The translations under genes and the position numbers were made by a program. Shown piece by piece: positions 22,284 through 32,500 of a stretch of 64,000 nt of DNA (its first letter is position 1; the number at the start of each line of letters is the position of its first letter). Location: contig CM075346.1 of NCBI GenBank assembly GCA_037693485.1, positions 96,392,501 through 96,456,500 of the forward strand, in the 5' to 3' direction. This DNA comes from Kitagawia praeruptora. Lineage: Eukaryota > Streptophyta > Magnoliopsida > Apiales > Apiaceae. Under the pieces are notes generated by a model. The model had not been told where the DNA came from and did not search any database. It saw nothing but the letters and a program-made list of their open reading frames with translations.

Positions 22284-24860
22284 CTTAGAGGTGTCTTATT
22301 GATAATTCACATATTCGGTACGAAGGCTTCCCATCAACATTGATCATGAGAACACGAATGAGCAAGAAGAGAAAGCTTCCATGAAAAGGAGGTTTATTGG
22401 TGAAAGGAACCCGGATAGGGGTTCGATGATGACATGTTCAAGGAAAATAAGCCCTAGAACCCTGAGGCTTCACTTAACAGAAGGTCGAGTATGTTCAATA
22501 GACTGGGCAGGAAGCTTATAATGAAGCTTGTCAAACTAAAATGTGGAAAAGATTGGTAAAAAGGACTTCCCCGAAAAAGAGCTTCCCAGAAATGGGGTTC
22601 GTATACGATATGTTCGATAATGGAAGGCCCCTTGCTCATAAGCAAGAAGCTGAATAATGAGAAGGCCCGCAATAAGCAAGAAGAACGCGGGAAGCAACCT
22701 GGAAAAGGGTTTAAGCATGGAAAATCCCATTCAAAGGCTTTAAGCCAAAATGGAAAATATTGGAACTCAATGTAGGGGTTCCACCATGGTAATTGTGTCA
22801 CTCGACATGAGGAACCCAAAAGAATTAATTAGTGCCTAAAGGGGATTCATCAAGAAAAACAATTTTGGCCATGTTTGGCCTCTTATGCAACAAATGGGCG
22901 TTACACAACTAGTATGGGATACTCAAATGGTTAAATCAAGGAAATGGTTAGAAGTGGACACCTCACTGTACGGTTACGATGGAAGCTCCGTTCAGGATAC
23001 GTGGGGAATCATGTTACCAGTAGCCCTGCTAATGGAACCCTATAAAGTGGTTCCAGTTTTTCGGGGGGTAGCACCACCCATTACGTTAATGTAAATGGCT
23101 GCTCTAATGGAGGATTATGAAGGCAGAATACAACAAGTAGAAGCAGTAGTTGAGAAGCTTTTCAAAAAAAATGAATCAACGAAGCCCAGAGAAATGAGGT
23201 TGCCCCACTAAAGGAAAAAGCAGCTTATAAAGGTTCTCGCGGTGAAAACTTCACTAACAGTGGAAGGGGGAAATTTGAAATATATATCCAGCTAAGAGCG
23301 TTGGGTGCCAAGCAATAACCTAAATGAAGCTCTAGCAAAAAGCTTATCGTGGAAGTTGAAGGTGGACTCGAATCTCTCACGAACTGAAAATCACTGGTAG
23401 TATTGAAGGATGAACCCTCTTATCCACCCCCCTTGGAAGGAGTTATGGTTGAGAGCGTATTCTACAACGCTATGGTAGGATGACCCGTCCTAAAGGAGAT
23501 GCAAATGGTGGACTTAATTTGTATTATGGCTATGAAGGTTCTCATACTGTAAACCCCTCAAGCACCAGAAGCTAGAAGGTTTCCCACATTGGGGTTCCTC
23601 TGCTATAAGCCCCACAAACATCAGAAGTTGGAACATGTGAAAGCTTCAAGGAAGGAATTATGGAAGCTAGTGAAGGATTGTAATCTCGATGAAATTATGG
23701 AGAAGATGCTACTAGACAAGGAATAGGATATGAATGACCTCTCGATCAACAAAGAGGTAGGTGTGAGGTTCATATGTGAACCCCTTAAAGGAAAAACCAG
23801 AAGGTGCAAAATCTAGGGAAAATAGCAAAGCTAAGGATGGAATCTGGGTTGGAATAGACTTGGATCCTCATACGCTAGGGCAATGGAAATGAATCATGGG
23901 TAGCTTCCACCAAGACACTATCACTAGCGGCTTCCTCACCTAAAAATGGAAAGAACCTAAAACACTCGGTAAAAAGCATACTAGGGGGTACTGGTTGAAG
24001 CACCTAAGCGGAGGCCAAAGAAAGGAGGTTTATCATCTAGACAAAGAAAATGGTTACACACTTTACATTTATAAGGAGGAGCATGGCTTCCCACACGGAT
24101 TAAAAAAGAGGTCAAAACTACGGTGAGACGTGTATAGCCAGCTTCACGGATGTCCATTTAGACTTTTCCTCAAAAAGGATGAGAAGTTGAATATGATTCA
24201 ATATTAGCCATGGACAAACTACGCCGAGGAATCGGGGGGTAGAGGATGCAAGGCTACATGGAAGATTTCTAAATGCACCTTATTTTTTAATGAGAAGATG
24301 TACGAAGGAGGTTTAGGTTCGTGAACCCTTGGCGGCCTTCAGCCTTAAAACTCCTTACTGGGTTACAGTGACAAAACTCAACGTAAAACACAATCTTCAG
24401 CAATCAACATGGTTGGATTTATAGGTGGTCACAACTATATTCACGACATACACCTGGAGTAAGGTCTTAAAGGTAGGCGTACCTGAATTCTATGGAGGGA
24501 GGTTTAGTTAATTAAACTCGGGGAAGCTTGATTCATGTGAATTTCTGGTACCAATGAGAGTTATGAAATATGGTTTCGAACTTGAAACATGGAGGAGGTC
24601 ATTGGAAAACCATATCGGGTGGCATGGATATAATCATCAGAATGTAAAGTTTGTGAAGATGGCGAGTATGTATGGGCATACGCGCATCAAACGTAAGCTA
24701 CCAAAGGTTAGCTGAGGCAATCACGACGTAGGGTACGACCTCGGAACCTTGGAGGGTCAAGAATGGAAATTATTGAATCATCATCGGGGAAAAATAACAT
24801 GGTCTTTCTTGGAAGGAATATTACAAGCAATAGCCGCTTCACCTATAATACCCCTTGTTT

Positions 24861-24885
24861 CTTACAATGAGTACGCTCACGTAAG
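24861..24885 (+). repeat. Conserved 25-nt nested hairpin, copy 2
   Basis: Outer arms CTTAC/GTAAG are kept and the inner arms GAG/CTC are kept with a changed loop. It lies 83 nt before an internal polypurine-tract-like sequence. Confidence 0.6.
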
Positions 24886-24935
24886 CTTAGAGGTTCAGGG
24901 TGAAGGTTGATTGAACCTGATGGAGGATTACATAA

Positions 24936-24977
24936 GGTTCCTCTTGCATGTAATGGCTACAAGGAACCGGGGGGTAG
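24936..24977 (+). repeat. Internal copy of the polypurine-tract region
   Basis: GGTTCC, 21 nt, GGAACC, then GGGGGGTAG: the same layout and spacing as the sequence abutting the 3' LTR at 28509-28550. The GGTTCC/GGAACC arms can pair. It is an internal duplicate about 3.6 kb from the true tract. Confidence 0.65.
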
Positions 24978-25191
24978 TGGATGATATACTGCCGTGATGG
25001 TATCTTGAAAATGGTAAATTTTTAAGCAAACATAACTTTTATACAATGAATAGGTCAGGACTCAGGACCATGAGATTCTTGAGGTTCTGGTATGCGAACC
25101 CCTAATGGAATCTAATTCGAGGAACCCCTGGAAGATAGATCAAGGAGCATATGCAGATTGGATTTCATGAATTAATTTGGAAAGGATTTCT

Positions 25192-25551
25192 CATGTATGG
25201 ATTATGCATGAGCTGGATTTACCATGTATGGATTATGCATGGAGAGGATTTCTCATGTATGGATTATGCATGAGCTGGATTTATAGCATATGGATTATAT
25301 GCTAAAGGAAAATGTATGGATTATACATGAATCACATGTGGATTACTTGCGCAAGGCAGGATTGGAAGCACATGGATTATGTGCTAATTGATTACACGGA
25401 CTATATGGAACATGTATGGATTATACATGAATCAAGGTAGACACATGTATGGATTATACATGAATCAAGGCATGCATATATATGGATTATACATGAATCA
25501 AGGCAGGAACATGTATGGATTATACATGCATCACATGTGGATTGCATGTGA
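25192..25551 (+). repeat. Dispersed-tandem array of a CATGTATGGATTATGCATG word
   Basis: About nine imperfect copies with spacers of 15-30 bp; the CATG ends of each unit are complementary. Two further copies lie at 26692-26733 and a related word is in the LTR (about 20456-20476). The short ORF at 25388-25633 is simply this repeat translated. Confidence 0.75.
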
Positions 25552-25732
25552 ATGGATGGGAATCCCAAGGCAGGCTGGACCTAGGGACGCTAGGGCCATA
25601 AGGTTCACTCGTTTGAACCCTGAAAAGGCGTAATGCCGATAAACTTCCGTGTAATCATGTTGGTGGACAACCAACCCCGTTATGGTACTTATGTACAGCT
25701 GTGGAAGCTACGTACAATTTGGCAAACGGCTT

Positions 25733-25893
25733 CGTCACGACCCCAGGGAAACTGGGTGAGTGAGGTCTAACTCTTGGAAATTGGAACGCTAAGGATTTTA
25801 GCGGTGTGAGAAAATCACATTGGATTGGCATAATAGCTTCGCCACGACCCCAGGGAAACTGGGTGAGTGAATTTTAACTCTTGGAAATTAATA
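25733..25893 (+). repeat. Two-copy 107-bp repeat with CCCAG/CTGGG hairpin
   Basis: The block 'cttcg-cacgaccccaggg...actcttggaaatt' occurs twice, with hairpins at 25742-25756 and 25849-25863 (arms CCCAG and CTGGG). Confidence 0.7.
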
Positions 25894-25970
25894 TCGTAAG
25901 GAAACTAACATCGTGAGGAAATTAACATCGTGAGGGAATTAACATCGTAAGGAAATTAGCATTGTGAGGA
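25882..25970 (+). repeat. 17-bp tandem repeat, about five units
   Basis: Units resemble GGAAATTAACATCGTGA with one or two changes each. Confidence 0.8.
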
Positions 25971-26463
25971 AATCACATGGAACCTCATTGAGGGAATCTT
26001 CGAGGATGGAACCTGGTCGAGGGAAACTCCTATGATGGAATCTCATTAATGGGAATTCTTCATGCACTCTAGGTCTGATCCCGAAGACCGGTCTAGGATT
26101 AGGGGTTCAGTCGGTAAGAGGTTCTATCTTATATTAGTGGAAGCCCGGGGGTAAGGTATGAGCGCTTATCTATGAAATAATTTTTATGACTTGATTAAAA
26201 CTATGATCACTTTATCTTTGCCTTTATTTGCTTAACTGTTTTGAATGACTATGTGTACTTATATGCTTTGTGTGCTATGTGCTTCATGTCTTATGTTCAC
26301 ATGCCTTCTTTATGTGTTCATGTGTTATTGTTTACGTGAACCTAGTTCTTTACTATAAAGATAGGTTATGCCGATGAACTCTAGGGGGCTGTACATGTAT
26401 GGACCTATTAGGTAGGAACCTTTTAGGTATGAACCTCTTAGGTACGGCCTTCCTCTAGGAGTA

Positions 26464-26680
26464 TGGATTGGATTTGGATCTGGATGGGATTTGGATTGGA
26501 TTTGGATTTGGATTGGATTTGGATTTGGATCTGGATTGGATTTGGATTGGACTTGGATTGGATTTGGATGGGATTTGGATTTGGATTGGACTTGGATTTG
26601 GGTTGGATTTGGATTTGGATTGGACTTGGATTGGATTTGGATTTGGATTTGGATTTGGATTGGATTTGGATTTCATGGAT
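26464..26680 (+). repeat. GGATTT/GGATTG hexamer microsatellite
   Basis: About 215 bp of tandem hexamers, giving long spurious ORFs in five frames (for example DLDLDW and SKSNPNP repeats). Confidence 0.9.
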
Positions 26681-26779
26681 TGGATTTCTCATGTATGGAT
26701 TATGCATGAGTAGGTTTTAACATGTATGGATTATGCATGTCATGGGTTCGCATCAATCCTAGGGACACTAGGCTAGCGA

Positions 26780-26990
26780 AACTCCCATCAACTTAAAGCC
26801 CACAGAAGCCCTCGGCAGGTAGCGTGGCTAGGTCCACGTGAACCCTCAATAGACAGTGGAACCTTCCGGGTTCGCATTGACCCTGGGTATCCTAGGTGAG
26901 CAAAGCTCCTATCAATCTTACGCCCATGTAAACCCTTCATAGGTAGTGTGGCCAGGCCCACGTGAACCCTTGGCAGGTAGTGGTGTCCCC
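26780..26990 (+). repeat. Imperfect duplicate with CCACGTGAACCC
   Basis: Two blocks about 133 bp apart share 'aggtagygtggcyaggyccacgtgaaccc'-type wording (written here with ambiguity codes), each containing an E/G-box-like CACGTG. Confidence 0.5.
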
Positions 26991-28411
26991 TTATCATACA
27001 CAGCATGTGAACAAATATATACAAGTTAAGGCTATTGCGTGAAGCCTCAATATTTATAAAACATTTAAGGGTACAAATGGGTGAACCCCTAGGGCTTGAA
27101 CGTACCCTTAAGCAACCTACTTTACATATGGAATATGTACAAACCAAGGTTCAAGGATTCAAGTGGAGGAAGGCTTACATATCATGCAGGAAGGAACTCT
27201 GATACTCAGGGGGTATTCAACATCTCACAATGGAAGGACTTACATAATGGAAAGAGGCCTTCATCTTATGTTCAAAGGGAGCCAGCCCCAACCTGAAGGG
27301 TTCTCTGGTTGAACTCTGATTTGGATTGACGTGCTAAAAGAAAAGATAAGTTCTACTTTCATTCTTTTACATATTCTCTATCACACATGTTTTCTATGCA
27401 TACAAGGAAATTTATATAGCATCTAGCCAAAAATTTCATTGCGAAGTTCATCTTTTCAAATGGATCATTATCCTCTATCAAACATTAATTCATGTTCATC
27501 TGGAAGTGCGTATCACATGATCTCACACTCGCATGGATTTATACACAAAGGGTTATCATGACATATATTTACTTACATTATGCATGAGTTTCAAAATAAT
27601 TTTTAAACTTGCTGGCTGATAGGTACTTGGGCATACTATATGCCTTATAACGTAACCACTTGTAAACACATAGTTGAAATTGAGGAGGTTTCTATAACCT
27701 TACCTTGGTCCCTCCTGGGGTACGCATATAAGATCATTTGCATCATATGGATTATAGGTTCACTTGGGAAAAGCCCCATAGTTTATGGGCCTGGTTTGGC
27801 AAAGTCCCATGGTTTATGGGAACAGTTTGGAGAAGTCCCACAACACTAGGCATCATTGGAGAAGTCCTCAAAATACTTAGCAATATGTTGGGAGGTCCAT
27901 TGTGATGGTTTCATGAGAATCTCTAAATATTGTGGCATATGTCTTGAGGAGTGCGTTCGCCAAGGTTCTACTTAAGTGTGAAGGCAGTAATGGGTTTATT
28001 TATACAAAATCATATGCACTCGCATAATCATATTTGCATCAATGCATTATATATCTATGCGCTATGTGCATTATATATGTGAGCTACTTAGCTCATGTTA
28101 CTAATCACTTTTCTAGTTGTCCTAGTAGCACAGGGTTCTGGAAGATTGAAGCCTATATGCAACAGTGGAAGCTTCATGGCTTCACCCACAAGGATTGACA
28201 CATGGAGGCCAACCTCACAAGGAAAAGAAATATATCGAAAAGTCAAGCTATGGTTTTCAAGGAGGAAGTCTGGAAGTTGGTAGGTTCAGGTGATAAGGAT
28301 AAAAAGCTCATGATTGGAACTGATACACTATGCATAATCTAAGGTATGTGGAAGGAGTTCATTTAAGGATTCAGATGGGGTACATATGTGGAAGTATTAT
28401 GTTTCCTGTTT

Positions 28412-28436
28412 CTTACGCCGATTTAGCTCATGTAAG
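28412..28436 (+). repeat. Conserved 25-nt nested hairpin, copy 3
   Basis: Outer arms CTTAC/GTAAG conserved. Located 105 nt before the true polypurine tract, comparable to copy 2 and its internal tract. Confidence 0.55.
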
Positions 28437-28535
28437 CTTGGAAGCATGATGTGGAAGCTATGTATTTTTCTGAGGAAGATAAGGAAGGATTGGGCCTCGA
28501 TTTATTTTGGTTCCTTTTGCATTTAATAGCTACAA

Positions 28536-28551
28536 GGAACCGGGGGGTAGT
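28536..28551 (+). other. LARD-like polypurine tract
   Basis: GGAACCGGGGGGTAGT immediately before the TG of the 3' LTR. Confidence 0.75.
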
Positions 28552-28754
28552 TGTTGTGCCCAAAATTTGCCTTGGGCTTGATTTAAGGCTCATTAAGGTC
28601 ACGAGTTTGAGTAATGTGGATATGGATGGATAGGCTGGACTAGGTATGGATGTTTTGGCCCAATATGCCTTGGAAATATACTGAAAGATGAAGATTCTGG
28701 CATCTAGTTCGGGGTTCATTCATGCAGAGGTTCAGGTGTCTGAACCCCAGATGG
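28552..28754 (+). repeat. LARD-like 3' LTR, left piece
   Basis: First 203 bp of the 3' LTR, ending at the GATGG duplicated by the SIRE insertion. It continues at 39814. Confidence 0.92.
28750..28754. other. Target-site duplication of SIRE element (left)
   Basis: GATGG, repeated at 39809-39813. Confidence 0.92.
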
Positions 28755-29485
28755 TGTTAGGAATAATTCATAAGTTGTGATGTTAAGAATAGAATTTACA
28801 CATTATACTTCTTGTAATCCTGATCTTATAAAGGATTTAGCACTGTATATAGGATTTATGTGTAAGACAGTTATCTGTATAGTTTAGTCAGGAATGAACA
28901 GTGTATCGGAGACTACATGTCAGGAACAGAGAGCAAATCCTGATGATGGTCTAATACTGATGGTTGATCAGATACTGATGCAGTGTGCAGATCCTGATAT
29001 CAGTCTTGTTACTGATGATGTCATTATGGATACTACAGAAATTGGCAAGTGCTATAAAACAGGATCGTTGTTTGAAGAACAAGCAAGAAGATATTATGAA
29101 GGAAAGAGTTTTCTATTGATGGAAACTATCGACTAGAAGACAGAACATTGTCATGTATAGATTATATCTTTCTGTTATTAGTTGATAGGTAGCATTATAA
29201 ATACTCTCTCTATATCATTGTAAAGAGCGACGAAGTTATGAGTTCGTGTGCGTAGCTCTGTATAAGGTTTGTATTCGAGAGTTCGAAACAAACAGAAAGA
29301 GAGATTTGTATTGTCAGCAGCTGCTAAAGGTATTGTACACCTTAGGTAGAGTTTGTATTTGATCTTATTAATACAAACAGAGTTTGATTCATTCGTTTAT
29401 TCTTGTTCATATAATCAAGCAAAAATCAGACACGGTTATATAACTTGTATTCAACCCCCCCTTCTACAAGTTATTCGAGTTAACA
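28755..29485 (+). repeat. SIRE 5' LTR (731 bp)
   Basis: Starts TGTTAGGAAT and ends GAGTTAACA. A TATA box is at 29196-29203. Upstream of it are many copies of CTGATG, ATCCTGAT and related words. Confidence 0.95.
29196..29203 (+). promoter_or_regulatory. TATA box of SIRE 5' LTR
   Basis: TATAAATA about 290 bp before the LTR end; the same box is at 39519-39526 in the 3' LTR and, inverted, near 60430-60440 in the second copy. It would drive the genomic RNA. Confidence 0.7.
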
Positions 29486-29487
29486 AT

Positions 29488-29499
29488 TGGTATCAGAGC
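29488..29499 (+). other. SIRE primer binding site
   Basis: TGGTATCAGAGC, a perfect 12-nt match to the initiator tRNA-Met complement, two bases after the LTR. Confidence 0.92.
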
Positions 29500-29534
29500 A
29501 GGTTGATTTCGAATAATCATAAAGATCTACAATC

Positions 29535-32500
29535 ATGTCTGGTTACAAGGATGGGAATACTAAAATTCCTATGCTCAAGAGAAACGAATATACTCTATGG
29601 GAAGTAAAGATGTTGCATCATCTGGAAGCAACAGATCCTGATTATCTTGACAGAATCAGAGATGGACCTTTTGTTCCAACAAAGGTCGTTGGACAAGCAA
29701 CTGTTGATGGTGTGGTTGTTCCAGAACATACAGCAGAGAAGCCAAAATCTGAATGGTCAGATAAGGACAAGGAGAATGTTCTTAAAGATGCTAAAGTGAG
29801 AAACATATTATTCAACAGTCTTGATTCTGTTCTCACTAACTATGTTCTCTCTTGTAAAACTGCTAAGGATATATGGGACAATCTTAAGGTTCACTGTGAA
29901 GGAACTAAGCCTGTCAGGAAGAATATGAGGACATTACTTATACAACAGTATGAGTACTTCGAATCCAAGTCTGGTGAGTCACTTACTGATACCTTTGATA
30001 GGTTTACAAAACTCATCAATGAGATGGCCATGCATGGTAATTATTATGACTTGGAGGATATGAATACAAAGTTCATGAAAGCTTTGCCTGATTTCTACAA
30101 TGAGAAGATATCTGCGATTGAGGAAGCTAATGATTTAGATGAGATTTCATTAGAGGCAGTATATGGAAAATTGAGAGCTTATGAACTTGACAAGCAGCAG
30201 AAGAAGAGCAGGAGTGAAGGAAAGATGAAGACTATTGCACTTACTGCTCAATCTGAAGTTAAGAAGCTTCCTGAAGAACAGCATGAAGAGATTGCTGTAA
30301 AGAATTCAAGGAAGAAGAAAAGCAAAGAAAGTTCTGAGTCAGAGACTACTGATATGGACTCTGACAACAATGATTCTGAATCTGAGATGCAGGAACTCTT
30401 TGTTATGTTTGCTAAAGCTTTCAAGAAAGGAAGATTCAACAGGAGAAGATTTAGCAAAGGACCTTTTCAAAAGAAGGAGGAGAAGAAGAGTGATAAAAGC
30501 AAAAGTACAATTGTCAAGCTTGATAAGGCCAAGATCAAGTGCTTTAACTGCAGCGAGCTTGGACATTTTGCTAGTGAGTGTAAGAAGCCTAGGAATTCAG
30601 GAAAGGGTAATGCACTTATGGTCACACAGAAGGATTGGGCTGATTCCAGTGACTCTGAAGATGAATTGGATTATGACAACATTGCATTGATGGCCAATAG
30701 TTCAGACAAACCTGGATCTCCAAAGAAAACTTCTCCATCCTCTGTTAAGGGCACAGGAAAGAAGCATTCAATTATCTTGGACAGTGGATGCTCTGGACAT
30801 ATGACTGGAAAGAAGTCCCTGCTTACAAAGTTTGAGAGGAAAGCTGGCCCAGTAATATCTTTTGGAGATGGCAACAAAGGAGAAACTCTGGGATATGGCT
30901 CAATTGTTTTGGGGAATGTCATCATAGAAAATGTAGCACTGGTTGAAGGCTTGAAACATACTCTTTTAAGCATAAGTCAACTGGGTGATAAAGGTTACAA
31001 ATCAATCTTTGACAGAGAAGGATGCAAAATCTTGAATATGCAGAATGGAGACATTGTTCTAACTAGTCAAAGACATGGTAACATATATGAAGCCAGCTTA
31101 AGTGACACATCTAAAGGAATTGTTAGATGTCTCTACAGCAAAGCATCAAGTGATGAAAGCTGGAATTGGCACAAGAAGCTCTCACATCTTAATTTCAAGA
31201 AACGTAATCAACTTGTTAAGCACAATTTGGTGAGAGGCCTACCTCAGGCAAATTTTGTGCAAGATGGACTTTGTGATGCATGTCAGCTTGGAAAGCAAAG
31301 AAGAACCACTTTCAAGAGCAAGACTGAAAATTCGATTACTGAACCATTTCACATGCTACATCTTGATCTGTTTGGTCCAGTAAACATTATGTCTATCAGC
31401 AAAAAAAGATATGCTCTAGTTATGGTGGATGATTTCACAAGGTTCACATGGGTGTTCTTTCTACACAAGAAGGATGAAGCTCCTCAGCAAATCATTGAAC
31501 TTATTAAGAATATTCATAATAGCTCTGAGTACAAAGTCAATGTACTTAGAAGTGACAATGGTACAGAATTCAAGAATTCTACAATGGAGGGGTTTTGTGC
31601 AGATAATGGAATTACTCAACAGTTTTCTGCACCTGCTACACCTCAGCAGAATGGTGTAGTGGAAAGAAAGAACAGGACTCTCATAGAGGCAGCAAGAACC
31701 ATGCTTGCAGATGCAAAACTTCCAACCTACTTTTGGGCAGAAGCTATTAACACTGCATGTTTTACTCAAAATTGTACCTTGGTAAATAGTCATGGAAAAA
31801 CTCCCTATGAGATGATCAAAGGAAAGAAACCAAGTGTGAAATACTTTCACATCTTTGGATGCAAATGCTATGTCCTAAAAGTTCATCCAGAACAACTTGG
31901 AAAATTTGAAGCCAAATCGGATGAAGCAGTTTTTCTAGGATATTCAGCATCTAAGGCCTTCAAAGTTTATAATCTCAGAACTCACATTGTTATGGAATCA
32001 ATTCATGTTGCATTTGATGATAAGAAATTTGGAATTTTGCAAACTGATGAAAGCCATGACAAATTGGAATTTGAAAATCTGAAGAATTCTGAGATACTCT
32101 CAAGTGATGATGAAGGTTCTCCTGAAGAAATTTCTATTGCTTCTCAAAGGAATGCTACTGTTGAGGGGGAGCAAATAAATCAAAGAGAACACAGTGATCA
32201 TCAGGAGCAGACTAGTCTTTCAGAGTCTATTCCATCAGGAATTGACGTTTCAGAGTCTATTCCATCAGGAACTGATCTTTCAGAGTCTACTGAGGAAAGA
32301 TCAGTAACTAGCAGCAATATGGAATCTACTGATTCTATTGATCAAAGGAGAGTTTTTGAAGGTAGAGAGAATTCTTCTACAAGAGATACCACTAACTTAG
32401 GGGGAGAGACTAGCAGAGTTAATCTACCACCTGTTAGAAAATGGACAAAGGATCATACTGAAGATTTGATAATTGGTGATCCAAATAGTGGTGTTCGAAC

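Larger units (their letters stand above)
21375..28535 (+). other. Non-coding interior of the LARD-like element
   Basis: Seven kilobases with no recognisable protein domain in any frame. Recurrent words such as 'ggggttc', 'gaacccc' and 'aggggt' give a patchwork look, and several distinct tandem or dispersed repeats are embedded (listed separately). The ORFs over 60 codons look like chance frames. Confidence 0.7.

Noticed and set aside
22454..22819. 121-codon minus-strand ORF in the LARD-like interior
   Set aside because: No domain, low-complexity hydrophobic composition, overlapped by another frame. Kept as non-coding.
26438..26720. Overlapping Asp/Leu/Trp and Ser/Lys/Pro repeat ORFs
   Set aside because: All derive from one hexamer microsatellite.
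28894..29136. 80-codon ORF in the SIRE LTR (also 39217-39459)
   Set aside because: Lies upstream of the TATA box within the LTR, so it would not be in the genomic RNA; no known domain. Both LTRs keep it only because they are nearly identical.
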